Origin: Halichondria panicea
Taxonomy: Eukaryota > Porifera > Demospongiae > Suberitida > Halichondriidae
DNA length: 64,000 nucleotides
Direction of reading: 5' to 3'
NCBI RefSeq assembly: GCF_963675165.1
Contig: NC_087388.1
Location: 1,218,800-1,282,799 of the forward strand
Below the pieces are notes generated by a model. That model had not been told where the DNA came from. It searched no databases and was given only the letters and a program-made list of their open reading frames with translations. Shown one piece after another: positions 21,901-32,701 of the stretch (position 1 is the first letter of the stretch; each line of letters starts with the position of its first letter). The position numbers were made by a program, and so were the translations under genes.

Positions 21901-24900
21901 ACTAAGAGAGGAATGCAGACTAAACCCAGATGGGGTAGAATTTGAAATGCTATTTAATGTAGCAGATATTGGTGGCCAACCAGCATTTCTAGAGATGCTA
22001 CCATCCTTAACTATAGGACCAGCTCTATACCTTGTGTTTATGAAACTCAAACAAGGGCTAGGTTCAAGATACACTGTGCAGTTTAAATGCAAGGACTCAA
22101 ATGTTAAGCTTTGTAAGAATTACTCATACACGTCAGAAGAAGTAATATTTTCAGCACTTTCAAGCATAGCATGCTTTGGACACTCAGATGAACAAGTGGA
22201 AATGTATGTTCGGAAACCAGGATCAGGTGATAAAAAGCGGAAAGATTCTCTTGCGTTACTGGTAGGAACTTTTCTTGATGAGATTGAAGATGATCAACTC
22301 AAAGATATAACCAGCCAACTCGAGAAACAGCTCGAAAACACAGCATTTTATAAAGAACGTCTCATCCATCGCAAACATTTCAGTTTATTAGTGAACAATA
22401 TGAGTGCCGAAGATAGTGAAATAGAAGATCACAGAGAAAAATTAGAAGCAATACTCAGAAATACATTTCGGGAATATCAAATCCCGACACAATGGTTAAT
22501 GCTAAGTATTTGTCTTAAGCTTCTTGCTAGAAATCAAAACAAGTATCATGTTTCCTTTGATGATTGCGTCCTGTTGGGGAAGCATTTCGATATGGAGGAA
22601 GAGATGGTGAGTGTTGCCTTGCAATTTCTACACAAATACATTGGGCTTGTCATGTATTTTCCTCATCACGAGAATCTCAAGAAAATTGTTATATGTGATC
22701 CGCAAGTTGTTTTTTTAACCATCAGTAAACTAATCTTCAACATTTACGATCACAACAAGGATCAAGTTAGCCAAGCACAGTGTGACCACTTTGTTCAAAC
22801 TGGTTGCTTTTCACCTCAAGATATAATGTTATTAAGTAGTAACGATCTGCCTATGAATAAGAAACTTATTTCTATTGATACATTAGTTGATCTATTAGTT
22901 TACCTAAACATTGCTGCTAAAGTACCATTATCTTATTCTAAAGACGAGTACTTTTTGCCTGCGGTTCTGCAAACTGCTGAAACAGACATCGTAAAAAGGA
23001 AGGGTAAAGAAAAAAACAAAGAATTGCTTCCGGAACCCATCTGTATTCGATTCAAAACAGGATTTTTACCTTTAGGATTTGTATGTGCTTTAATTGCAAA
23101 TCTTATTGCTGAAAATAATTTACGTCCACTCATTGATGAAAGCAACAAGTTTTACAAGAACAGGATTCAATTTCGATTCAAAAATAACTTTATTATCTCT
23201 ATGATTTCTTGGCCTAGGTATTGTGAGTTTCGTGTCTCAAGGCACTCAGGCAATATTGAATTTTGGAGTGAGGATTGTTGCCCTCTTATCAGTAAAATTG
23301 TACGCACAGCTGCTAACAAGGTCATTCAATCTATGCAGCATGGCTTGCGTTCAATAAGTAGATCTAGGAATTCTGAAATGTATGAATTAGCTTTCCAGTG
23401 CCCAAGACATCCTAATGCAGACTGTGGACAGGAATCTCTCGCTAAACTAGTTTATGATAATTCCGACCAAGATATTTCTTTGAATTTGGATCCTAAGGAG
23501 GCTATATGCACAAATCCAGAATGTGAAACTGCTATTGATCCACTAACTTCCGAAATGATGGTTTGGTTTGGTAAAGTAAGTGAAACGAAAAACCTTATCA
23601 GTGTCATGCAGTAGATGATTTTGATAATTGTTTTTACAGGTTCCAAGTATCCCGCTGAGAATTGAAAAACAACCTACTCAAAAAGAAAATGTTATAAGCA
23701 TAAGTGCAGAGGGAGCACGACCACTAACATATGAATGGTTTTTAAGAAAGAATAAGCTCTGTGATGGTGATAACCAGGGCTGTGATTGTTGTACAACAGA
23801 ATATCTCGTCATTAAAGATAGAAAACTATTGACTGAAGGTGTATTCAAATGTCAAGTGAAGGACAAATTTGGCAACTGTATTGAATCTGATAATCTTGGT
23901 AAGCATTATCGTTGGTTGTGGCAATGAAAATATCTTCTTTTTTTAACAGATCTCTTCGAAGAGGATCTTAGAAGATGGAATTTGCACGAAGAAGAGATTA
24001 GCAAACTAAAAGGTGCATTAAATGTTTTATTTCATACATTGGCCTAGGCCTAAATTGCTGTTTTATATAATAATAGATAACGGATTTAGAAGTCCTAGAG
24101 ATTTGCAAGGTGTCCAGCTTGGTGAGCTGGAGTCAAAGCTAAAGTTGAACATGGGTGAGAGGGAAAGATTAAAACTGTTCCTTGAGAAAAAGAAAGCTGA
24201 ATCTTCTTCACGCTCAGGTATTGGTTCATGATCTACATAGCTGTGTAAGGTATACGTATACTATACGTGTGGCGATCCCCTCATGCATTTAACATTCATT
24301 GTGCCAGTCACAAATACATGTTTTTTGTATTACTTAATTGCAGGCTACTGCATATAATTATTTGTTAATAATCGCACATCAACTAATAGGCGCATATACT
24401 GGTTAGCAAACCAAGAGCCTCTGTGTCAATAGAAGGCTGCATGGTTCTCTGCAGTTCTCTGCCTAACAACTGGCCCCAACACTTTTTAATAGAATTTAAC
24501 TATTTCAGTATAGTTATGTTACTGCTGATATGACTATAGACCTCGCAGACAACGATCGAGCCAGCTAATGAAGATTTGAAAATTCATGGGCATGGTTGGT
24601 TAATCTCTATATTATAAGCTCATCCGGATAATAGATGCATAGAGGCCTGCTCTTTCCCCTAATAGGCGCATGCGCAGATTATTTGGTATGTTTGTGCATA
24701 TACCATTGTAGAGACTATAGTCCATGTAATGTGAACAATGTTCCACTGTATGTATCTATACTCTTATACTGTGGTGAAATTGTAATAATTATGCGTATTA
24801 CAAACAGACCCTGTAGCCTCACAATGTCACAAAAGATCATTGCGAACGTATAATGAAACCTCACCAAAAGTGGATGATGTCGCTTTGCAAGGTACGAGTC

Positions 24901-25762
24901 AGTCAAGAACTATTTTTCCAAATATTGTGCATTTTGAGGTTAGATTTAATGTACAGGCCCTTAATTTCCCTGCATGTGTGCTTGATTGCCAAATTAAGTT
25001 CATTTTACTATTATGAACCAGAACCCCACATGAAGGAGTGGCCTACAGCAACTGCAGCACAGTTGAATCAAGAGTGCTCCGATGAAGCTCTTCGCCAGTT
25101 GTCTACTCACATTGTTGGATATGGAGAATACAAGCACATGCTGGGCCTCAGTGATGCTGAAATAAACGAGATTGATACAGACCCGAGAAACTTCTATAGT
25201 TCCCATAACAAATTTTATGCTGCTCTACTCAAGTGGAAGAATAATAGTATTGATTTCGACAACCCATCAAAATCGACAGCCACTTACAGTCAATTTGTAG
25301 AAATTGCTAAGGAGGTCAAGGACGGAAAGGCAATTCGTAAAATTCATAAGGCTTGCATCAAGCATACACTATCAAGTAAGAAATTTACCTATGAGATATC
25401 ATAATTATTACAGCCATGCATGTACATACGCGTATATATTCATGCGTGCAGTTTACGCTTTCTCAATTATAGACGTGACTCTACAAGAGAAATTCCTCAA
25501 AATGAATTCATCTCTCCGTCCTGATGAGGACATTCTCCAATCCTTTGCTGCCATCATTGGCTCTCGATGGCAGTGTTTTGCTTCTCCCCTCTCCCTCACT
25601 TCTGAAGACATTGTGAGCATCAAGAGAGAGACAAGAGGAGCAGAGCCGACCAGACAAGCACTCATCATGCTGCAGAAGTGGGCAGTCAGGGAGACGGCAA
25701 CTTACGGTCAGTTGAGAGACGTACTCCGTACACTCTCAGTGTTTCATATCGGAGAACGTTAG
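10523..25762 (+). CDS. Gene B: ankyrin / Roc-COR / Ig / Roc-COR / Ig / SAM-like / Death / Death protein (10 inferred exons)
   Basis: Inferred exons are 10523-15959, 16411-16695, 16835-17047, 21309-23575, 23640-23898, 23950-24012, 24077-24217, 24808-24891, 25022-25375 and 25473-25762. Every junction is GT-AG, phases agree throughout, and the sum is 9393 nt (3130 codons plus stop). Domain order: irregular ankyrin repeats (1-275), 8 ankyrin super-repeats (276-1095), more ankyrin (to about 1230), Roc 1 (P-loop GHPGAGKST at 1254, DFAGDSEYY at 1305), COR 1 (to about 1700), Ig 1 (1813-1907), Roc 2 (GPGQVGKST at 2005, DIGGQP at 2198), COR 2, Ig 2 (2735-2820), SAM-like (2821-2888), two Death-fold domains (2917-3130). 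I see no signal peptide or convincing membrane segment, so a cytosolic sensor or scaffold is likely. The weak point is the 4.26-kb intron 17048-21308: two separate transcripts are possible. The start is the first ATG and matches the ATG of gene D and pseudogene C1. Confidence 0.7.
11350..13806 (+). repeat. Ankyrin super-repeat array of gene B, 8 x 306 bp
   Basis: A 306-bp unit (two copies are a few codons longer) encodes three 34-residue ankyrin repeats. Their starts are NTPLHIAAMRGHVETV, NTPLMRAALNGCVHVL and YTLLHYACDGGHIEL. Eight copies are present. Several neighbouring copies, for example those starting near 11968 and 12274, differ at only a few bases including silent sites, which points to recent duplication or gene conversion. 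Confidence 0.9.
16411..16695 (+). CDS. Gene B exon 2: Ig-like domain 1
   Basis: The exon is flanked by atttcatgcag and gtatac and is 285 nt, phase 1-1. It encodes one Ig-like fold: a Cys in CVYQWYF followed by the core Trp, then LLVLKFLPKHKGVYWCISED with the G-x-Y-x-C signature. The whole domain sits in one symmetric exon, as expected for shuffled Ig exons. The Y-Q/E-W-F pattern is reminiscent of the intracellular Ig domains of MALT1, which also carries a Death domain. That comparison is from memory of the family. Confidence 0.75.
16835..17047 (+). CDS. Gene B exon 3: linker exon
   Basis: The acceptor is acatgcag and the donor gtaagc. The exon is 213 nt, phase 1-1, and open. It starts DGEIIEKQELQYIGKIIE and ends NLKQEITSS. 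It is rich in charged residues and Leu, probably helical. No named domain was recognised. It links Ig 1 to the second Roc module. Confidence 0.55.
17113..17322. mobile_element. TA-flanked MITE, CCGTATAG family (copy 1)
   Basis: Inverted ends read CCGTATAGTGGGTATATTTC and, reversed, CCGTATAGCGGGTATATTTC, directly flanked by TA on both sides (17113-17114 and 17321-17322). A second member is at 59107-59280. The TA target fits a Tc1/mariner-type element. It has no coding capacity. Confidence 0.75.
17771..17926. mobile_element. Hairpin MITE with 10-bp target duplication
   Basis: Arms of about 55 nt begin AGAGGAGGT and run through GACAGGCGCG to TTAGCCTTTGATT, pairing with a few mismatches. The 10-bp direct repeat GATCCCGTAC flanks it (17761-17770 and 17928-17937). 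The AGAGGAGG terminus resembles that of the 5496-5852 family. A target duplication of 9-10 bp fits Mutator-like elements. Confidence 0.75.
20391..20458. repeat. Perfect 30-bp inverted repeat, 8-nt loop
   Basis: The arms TGACCACAGCCATGGTATAT...AGTTATA (20391-20420) and their exact complement (20429-20458) flank the loop CCCTAGTG. It would form a strong hairpin in RNA or extruded DNA. Confidence 0.85.
21157..21290. mobile_element. Hairpin element directly upstream of the Roc 2 exon
   Basis: Inverted arms run GTTAAAC, ATGGCCTCGAGTGGTATATT, then AATCTGATAAACCA, and pair across a short GC-rich loop (actcggctgcgcctcg). The right arm ends 18 nt before the acceptor-exon junction at 21309, so the hairpin may affect splicing of that exon. 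Confidence 0.7.
21309..23575 (+). CDS. Gene B exon 4: second Roc-COR module
   Basis: This 2267-nt exon enters in phase 1 (ttctatag acceptor) and leaves in phase 0 at gtaagt. It starts RIKEEQLYAKAIKEMVSLSY and then shows Roc G1 GPGQVGKST (residue 2005), G3 DIGGQP (2198) and a G4-like VGTFLDE (about 2298). COR 2 follows: WLMLSICLKLL, then FLHKYIGLVMYF, then IVICDPQVVFLTISKLI. A C-terminal part has a Cys/His cluster (CPRHPNADC, CTNPEC) before MVWFGK. This is the classic metazoan Roc-COR type and differs from Roc 1, so it is not a simple internal duplication. The G1-G3 spacing of about 190 residues is long because of a charged, low-complexity insert. If gene B were split, this exon would start the second gene, with an ATG at 21350. 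Confidence 0.85.
23640..23898 (+). CDS. Gene B exon 5: Ig-like domain 2
   Basis: The intron before it is only 64 nt (23576-23639). The exon reads VPSIPLRIEKQPTQKENV, then LTYEWFLRKNKLC, then TEYLVIKDRKLLTEGVFKCQ and VKDKFGNC. The Trp in YEWF and the G-x-F-x-C motif indicate an Ig-like fold. The first core Cys is not evident, and extra cysteines (CDGDNQGCDCC) sit in a loop. Phases are 0 and 1. Confidence 0.7.
23950..24217 (+). CDS. Gene B exons 6-7: SAM-like helical region
   Basis: Two phase 1-1 exons, 23950-24012 (63 nt) and 24077-24217 (141 nt), flank a 64-nt intron. Together they read DLFEEDLRRWNLHEEEISKL, then DNGFRSPRDLQGVQLGELES and KLKLNMGERERLKLFLEKKK. The ending LNMGERERLKLFLE is typical of the last helix of SAM domains (GxRxxL), and the length of about 68 residues fits. 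The identification is moderate. A SAM domain would add a polymerisation or docking surface. Confidence 0.6.
24808..24891 (+). CDS. Gene B exon 8: small tentative exon
   Basis: Between caaacag and gtacga lies an 84-nt open stretch in phase 1-1 that reads DPVASQCHKRSLRTYNETSP and ends DDVALQ. It joins in frame to the neighbouring exons. It is supported only by splice sites and phase, so it may be absent from real transcripts. The gene stays in frame without it. Confidence 0.4.
25022..25375 (+). CDS. Gene B exon 9: Death-fold domain 1
   Basis: The exon is 354 nt, phase 1-1 (gaaccag acceptor, gtaaga donor). It reads EPHMKEWPTATAAQLNQEC, then ALRQLSTHIVGYGEYKHMLG, LSDAEINEIDTD, then KFYAALLKWKN and ATYSQFVEIAKEV. 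The helix pattern with L..hlG....DAEI..I, L.kW and TYsqf is that of a divergent Death domain. The acceptor choice is the main uncertainty. Confidence 0.65.
25473..25762 (+). CDS. Gene B exon 10: C-terminal Death domain
   Basis: The terminal exon enters in phase 1 after aattatag and stops at 25760-25762. It shows ILQSFAAIIGSRWQCFASPL, SLTSEDIVSIKRETRGAEPT and ALIMLQKWAVRETATYGQL, a canonical Death domain. It is very similar to the last exon of gene D and of every pseudogene copy here. The reading frame ends HIGERstop, six bases beyond the stop used in gene D. Confidence 0.85.
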
Positions 25763-26483
25763 TATCATGCATCACAGCACAAATAAATGTGTAGCTACGT
25801 TAAATTGTTGTTATTATTATAGCTAGCTGTCATAATTATATATGTCACTGTATTTGTGTCACTGAACTTTTAGAACTCGTGCCTTTCCACTTAATTATAC
25901 TCACCGCACTTTCAATTTTCTACTATCATGCAATACTGTATCACCACGCCGTTTAAAAATATTTTTGTTACCTTAACTAATTAATGCTGTCCAATATTTT
26001 AGTTAATGTTTCTCTCAAGAATTGTACTTAGTTCAAAGTTATCACCATTTCTGCACGTTATTTATATTTATATATAGACCAGTGTATAGACAGTATCCTG
26101 CATGTTTTTATCGCAACCATTTGCCATCAGACACAGACATTTTAGCTCCTGATATTTAGTAGTTGTTATCATTATTTTTTTGCATACATATATAACTTAT
26201 TTACATAACTTAATAGGATGGTGCAAAACACTGCTTGTTTCTTTAAAATTGGAGTGTCTGAACATCCATTGTGTCTGATTATTGATGCCTTACTCATATT
26301 TAATGTCATGCATGCAATTTTAATAAAATAATGCAATTTAGCTGGCGAATTTTAATGTCTGATTTTAGTTCGGCTAATTATGAAATCAGTATCTTATAAC
26401 AATCATAATTAAAACATAAAATTTTGTAGAATAACAATTTTCAATCTTGTAAATTAATTTTCATCAATGCCGTAGTCGCGGAA
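25763..26483. other. Intergenic gap between gene B and pseudogene C1
   Basis: No gene is seen. The last ~35 bp before 26484 (catcaatgccgtagtcgcgg) resemble the 5' leader of genes B and D, so this is the relic promoter region of C1. The remainder has no clear match to the spacers before B and D. Confidence 0.6.
25782..25787 (+). terminator. Possible polyadenylation signal of gene B
   Basis: AATAAA occurs about 20 nt after the stop codon. It is the closest canonical signal, but AT-rich sequence makes chance matches common. Confidence 0.3.
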
Positions 26484-29400
26484 ATGGCTGATGACAGCCA
26501 GTCATGTGATACTCCCCTATACACTGCTGCATGATGTGGGGGTGTAGATGAGGTCAGAGAGCTGTTGAGGCAATATGAAGTGGATGCCAGAAACTCACAC
26601 AACCAAACATCTCTTCATCTTGCATGTGCTAATGGTCACCTCGAAGTAGTTTGGACACTAGCCAATGACTTTGGTGCTGACATAGGAGCTATTGATAATG
26701 GTTGAAATACACCATTGCTCTTTGCTGTTAAGAACAAACATGTACAAATAATTATCATGTTGCTTCTATTATCAATGTGTGGTAGACACCTCTCCAATGG
26801 GATAAGACTGCCATGTTCTTTTAGCTGTAGTCAGATTGATTCACATCATGTTAAAATCTTGCTTGAGTATTACAATGATTCTGAAGCAGTGGAGAAAACT
26901 ATGCTGATGATATCCAAATTTTTTATATATCGATTTCAAACATTATAATAATGAAGGCTTCTCTATATTGTTTGTAGCTGCATCACTTGGTCTCAAAGAC
27001 TTGATTAGTAGCTAGGTTAGTCACAGAGAAGAAAGCAGACCTGAATATTAAAAGCTTGTCTGTTCTCCACTGTGCCTGCTTTGGAATACATGTACTATAC
27101 TCGTGGAGAGTCTTATTTCAGAACATGTTATTGGCCTTTCTGTGAAAGACAAATATGGGCACTCAGTTTTGCATTACGCTGTAATAAAGGGGGTTCCATA
27201 TACATGCACTGGTGGCCGTTTAAAGCTAATGGACAAACTGATCATGGAATATGACCTCAATCCCGCAGATAAAGATAACGATGGTAACACAGCTCTACAT
27301 ATTGCAGCCATGAAAGGACACGTAGAAACAGACACCTGATCAGTAAGCACAGTGCTGATATTTACACCATTAATAATAACTCCATTGATGCTAGCTGCAC
27401 TGAATGGTCGTGCCCATGTTTTGGATGCGTTCGTCAAAGAATTCAACAGCAGTTGTCATGTCCGAAGTTACAACGGCTGTACTCTTCTTTACCACGCATG
27501 CGAGGGTGGCCATACAAAAATGATGGACACACTGGTAATGGAATATGACCTTCATCCTGAAGATAGAGATGGTAAAGGAAATACACCTCTACATATTGCA
27601 GTCATGAAAGGACATTAAAATATAAGGCGGATCCAACAATCAGAGACAACGATGGGAACATACCTCTTCATATTTTGTGTCGTACACGGTATACTGAAGA
27701 AGGGAAGCTCAGAACAGTGCTTTGCGAATACCAGTGCTGGACAGTGTTTAAAGTTAATAATGATGGCAACACACCTCTTCACACAGCAGCTAAATATGGG
27801 CAAGTTCATTGTGCACGCTTACTATTGCAGAAATGCAATGCTCCCCTTTTTGTGCGAAATAAGCATAAAGAGACTGCCCTTGATGTAGCTAAAGCTCAGA
27901 AAAGTCAGGAAATCATGATCATTTTCAAAAATGATCATTCTGAAATCCAGTCAATCTACCGGCAACTAGACAAACTTGCTAAACAAGAGTTTGGTAGTGT
28001 AAAGAACCTCACCAGAATATTTGTTGTAGGTCATTCAGGTGCAGGGAAGTCCACGCTTGTTGAAACTATTAGGTTTCTTTAGCTACTTCAGCACATCAAC
28101 TGTTGTCCCTCACACTGCAGGCATTGTTCCAAGTACTTATGACAGTAGTGCTTATGGAAGAATGATACTCTATGATTTTGCTGGTGATTCTGAGTACTAC
28201 TCCTCACACACTGCATGCAATCATGGAGTCAATCAACACATCGAAAGGAAGTAATATATATTTGATAATTTGTGATTTGAGTAAAGGCGAAGAAGCTGCT
28301 GCCACTAAATACAGCTATTGGCTTTCATTTCTATCATACAATCTCAAACACAATCATCCTACCAGTGGGAAGCCATGCTGATGTCATTAATAGAACGTCA
28401 ATGGAACGAGTATTATATGTACTTGACAGTGTATCTCAAAAGTTTTGTAGCAGCTCCAAGATTATATAGAACAAAGTATTGCTCTTGATTGTCGTAAACG
28501 AGGGGCTGTAGTGAATGACATACAAAACACTCGAGATTTTCGAAAAATGTATCCCCCATCGGACTTTCTCCAGAGACAAGTGTTCTCTTGGAATTGTTGA
28601 AAAAAAACTTTGAACACATTCCTTGCTCTCGGCATAGAAGAGACTGGAATTCCGCTGCCACTAAATTCTTCTTTACTATACACTCTCATAAGAGAGTTAT
28701 ACATGATTTGGGTCTACTAATTAATGTTGATAGAGAGAGAAGGGGACTCCATTGAGAACCACATAATCGTTCTCAAGATATCAATATTCACATCAGATGT
28801 GCACAAAAAACTCTTTTCAGAGTCTGCTAGAGCTGACCTCACCAAGCACATTGATCAACTCAAGTTCAGTGTAGGCATTATTCCAGAATCACTACTGGAA
28901 ATAGTACTGCCAGAGCACATCACAAAAGAAAGTCTACTTAAGCTGCAGTACTGTCACGAAATTGAGAATTTGTACGTGGAAGAGGACCACACTCTTTCTC
29001 AACTCACTTCTAGGCCAGTCACAACAAACACTGCCAATACAGAGAAATTTCATTAATTTTTTCCTGCTTTATGTGATCTTAAGCTCGGCGAAATTCAATG
29101 GCCAAAATCCGAAGGTGATATGATTACTTTAGGATGGTATGCTAAATGTGATGGTGACAGATTCAACTATTTCCCAACACGATTTCTACATGTGCTTATT
29201 GTTTACCTTTCTCACAACTTTGCATTAAAACAAAACTTGCGAACAAGTCACATATCCTCTTTAGTAAGTGAGTCTTCTAGTGATAATAGTTTTTGATTGC
29301 GGAGGTATGTGCTGCCAATCCTCGCTGTCGTGTCTGGTCGACTGGTCTGCATTGGCTTATGAGAATGGAGTGGAGGTATTTGTCGATATGCCTAAAGACG

Positions 29401-30494
29401 CTGATAGTAAAGATCTGATTGTACTAGTGACATTGAAGATAAAGTTGAATGTTTCAACTCTCTGCAACTAGTTATTCAGAAGGTAGTCGAAACAAAAGTT
29501 GAATTCTGTGCTAGTATAGTGCCAACTGTTTACCTTCTTAATTGATCTGAGCAACCTTAAGCATGAATCTTTTACGAATGCTAGCAATGCACCTAAATAT
29601 ACTCTAATCGATATCGAAAAGGCACTAGCAGAAGGCACTAAGCGAGTCATGGACAATGAAGGACGATGCTTCTCCTCTCCGATCAAGATTGGATCAGCCC
29701 AATATCTTACTGGAGTAAGTACCCATGCATGCACATACATCTTTAATTGTTATAATTGTTGTTGTACACTTTCACAGAATTGTTGTTTCCGATGGATACT
29801 TGTTCTGCTTTGAAAAAAGTATTAGGTACTCAATGGAAACTGCTAGGACTAAATCTTTTAATTTCCTGGATTAAACTAGATAACATTGACAATGAAGCAT
29901 CCTTTCCTGATGTCATTGCTAAGAAAGAAGAAGTAATTCAACTGTGGATGTCACAAGAACCCACCTGGATAGTGTTGGTAGACGCTCTCAGTCAACCTTC
30001 AATTGGATTGTCCCAGAAAGCAAGTCAAACCTCAAGAGAACACAGTAAGTACCTCACAATCATTATACCTCATTCCCAGGCCAAGTTTTCGCTTTTATAT
30101 CGGATGTTCTCATTCAATCAGCAAAAATTTGGCGTGGAAACGAGGCTAAGCTATAAGCATAATTATGCATATACTGCCTCTTCATGCGTAAATTGTATAT
30201 ATAAATAATTATATAGATGTGCCTCTACAAGAGAAAATCCTCTGCGAAAACAATTCATCCCTCCGTCCTGACGAGGACTTTCTCCAATCATTTGCTGCTA
30301 TTATTGGCTCTCGATGGCAGTGTCTTGCTTCTCCCCTCTCCCTCACTTCTAAAGTCATTGAGAGCATCAAGAGAGAGACAACCAGACAAGCACTTGTGAT
30401 GCTACAGAAGTGGGCAGCCAGGGAGACGGCAAATTATGGTCAGTTGAGAGAGAAACTCTGTACACTCCGTACACTCTCAGTGTTTCATATCTGA
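26484..30494 (+). pseudogene. Pseudogene C1: ankyrin-Roc-COR-Death, multiply broken
   Basis: The start ATG (MADDSQSCDTPLYTAA) is kept, but TGA follows at codon 17 (26532) and another stop occurs near 26703. Ankyrin remnants run to 27617. A join near 27618 leads to the last ankyrin repeats (27675-28000), the P-loop GHSGAGKST (about 28030) and an 8-base loss that creates TAG near 28080. Next come G3 DFAGDSEYY, the shared lesion before 28470, and COR pieces (28500-29714). A Death-like exon (29778-30044) and a Death exon (30217-30494) are open by themselves. The 306-bp ankyrin super-repeat array is missing or collapsed to single units. Confidence 0.85.
30217..30494 (+). pseudogene. Death-domain exon of pseudogene C1
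   Basis: Open from the acceptor (atatatag) to the stop, with FLQSFAAIIGSRWQCLASPL then VIESIKRETTRQALVMLQKW. The conserved SEDIVS is changed to SKVIES, a change shared with C2 but not A. This places C1 and C2 as sister copies. Confidence 0.7.
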
Positions 30495-30919
30495 GAAAAG
30501 TTAGTTCATTTATCACAGCAGAAATTTTAGCTATATACATTCCATATTCATGCAATTGCGGCCTTTTAAAGCTAATGGACGTAGCTATACGTTATCAATG
30601 CACCTATATAGCTTTTTACCAAAATATATCACCATTAATTATTGTTTTGTGTCACTTAACTTTCAGGATTATGCTTTGCCATTCATGTTATTACATTTAA
30701 GCAACAATAATGCTACACTGCACTTTTAATTTGCATACTGCCCTGCAAATGCAATGCACCATGCCAACTTCATCAAATCGCACTTTCGCACCCTACAAAT
30801 CGCATAATTTTGTTAGCCTACTAGTTTCTTTTATTGTCAATTCTTACTGTCAATGCTTCCCCCAAGTAACTTTGGTACAGTAACTGCACAGCTATATAGG
30901 TATAGCGATGTACAAACGT

Positions 30920-32701
30920 TCTGTACAGCTCCAACATTGATGATTTGCAAAGTGTTGCTCTTGCTCTGTCGTAAACAAGGAACCTCTAATCAGAGTTTGA
31001 TTCGTTAGCAGTAGTTGAAGAGGTTTGATGAGGGCGATCCTCTCCAACTCAATACAGTTGCCACTATTTTCAGTTATTGAGTGGTTGAATAAGATTTGTA
31101 AGTGCGAACTAAGTACCTCTAATCAGACATAAGGAACTTACTTAGAATTATCATCCCCTATCGAACTTTCCACGGAGACAAGCTCTCTTTCATGGGATTG
31201 TTGAAATACGTTCCAGCTTGCAAAGTAAGCGCTTCCTTATCTCTCACATAGAAATTACACTGCTGTCCGAAAAGAGTTACATCAACATTTATTAATGCTA
31301 AAGCAGACCTCAACAAACTCATCGATCAACTTAAGCTCAGTGTAGGCATTATTCCAGAATCACTATACTGGAAAGAGTGCTACCAGAGTACATCACAAAG
31401 GAAAGTCTACTTAAGCTGCATTACTGTCAAGAAATTGAGAATGTGTACGTGTATGCAAGAGGACTATTTTCTTTCTCAACTCACTTTGGGGCCAGTACGA
31501 ACAGAAAGTGCCACTAACGAAAATATTTTCCCTGTTCTATAACTATGATCTCAAGCTCGAGGAAATTCAATGTCCTAAATCCGTAAAATTACTTTGGGAT
31601 GGTATGCTAAATGTGATGGTGACAGATTAGACTTCTTCCCAACACTATTTATTTATGTGCTTATCGTTCATCTCTCACAAATTTGCTGCATTAAAACGAA
31701 GCATGCCAACAAGTCCGCTACAGCTTCCGATTTTTTGTTTGTGGATGTATACAGTAACACTGCCAATCCTCGCTGTTATGTCTGGTCAACTGGTCGATCT
31801 TGCATTGGCTTATGAAAAACGGAGTCAAGGTATTATTTTGTCGATATATGCTCAAAGATGCTAATAGTAAAGAACTGATTGTATTAAAGGATCGAGTGAT
31901 ATCCGAAATGAAGTAGAGTGTTCCAAAACTCTGTATCTATTTATTCAAAGGTATAATTGAAGCAAAAATGGAGTTCTATGCTGGCTGTACCTTCTTGATC
32001 TGAGCAATATCTTCTGCAATATCTTAAAAAAAAATGCAGATGCATCATATAGATCTCATTGATAAAACATTAGCAGAAGGCACTGAGCGAGTCATGGATA
32101 AAGAAGGACGATGCTTCTCCTCTCCGATAAAAGATTGGATCAGCCCAACAAGACGGACCATATCTTACTGGAGTAAGTTTCACACACAAACACACACACA
32201 CACACACATGCAAACATATCTTTAATATTGTCACATGCGAGACGTGTCGTTTATACAGATTTGTTAATCTTCCTTGGCGAAATTGCTAAGAAAAGAGTAT
32301 TTTGACCGTGGTTCTCAGAAACTCTCCTGGAAAATGTTGGTTGCTGCTCTCAGTCAACCTTCAATTAGATTGTCCCAGAAAGAAAAGCAAGTCTCACAAG
32401 AACACAGTAAGTACCTCATTCATTTATTATGTGCTGTTTGCGATTTCAAAATTGCTATTATAGACGTAACTCTACAAGAGAAATCCTCGAAGGCAATTCA
32501 TTTGTCTGTCCTGGCAAGGACTTTGTCCAATCGTTTGCTGCCATCATTGGCTCTCGATGGCAGTGTCTTGCTTCTCCCCTCTCCCTCACTTCTGAAGACA
32601 TTGTGAGCATCAAGAGAGAGACAAGAGGAGCAGAGCCGACCAAACAAGCACTCGTCATACTGCAGAAGTGCATGGGAAACCAGACAGACGGAAACTTATG
32701 A
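30920..32701 (+). pseudogene. Tail copy C1': decayed COR plus Death-domain remnant
   Basis: The paralog of tail copy A'. It contains relics of the post-Roc linker (from about 30926), COR (31230-31440), GWYAKCDGDRLDFFPT (about 31594-31640), NPRCYVWSTG (about 31764), the end of the COR exon (32094-32173), a Death-like remnant (32262-32407) and a truncated Death domain (about 32463-32701). All are separated by frameshifts. The Death domain ends QKCMGNQTDGNLstop as in A' and C2'. Confidence 0.8.

Noticed and set aside
21350..23614. Treating the second Roc-COR exon as an independent single-exon gene
   Set aside because: Good acceptor (ttctatag) and donor (gtaagt) sites, with phases that match the flanking Ig exons, favour an internal exon. 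A separate transcript remains possible and is noted as the main uncertainty for gene B.
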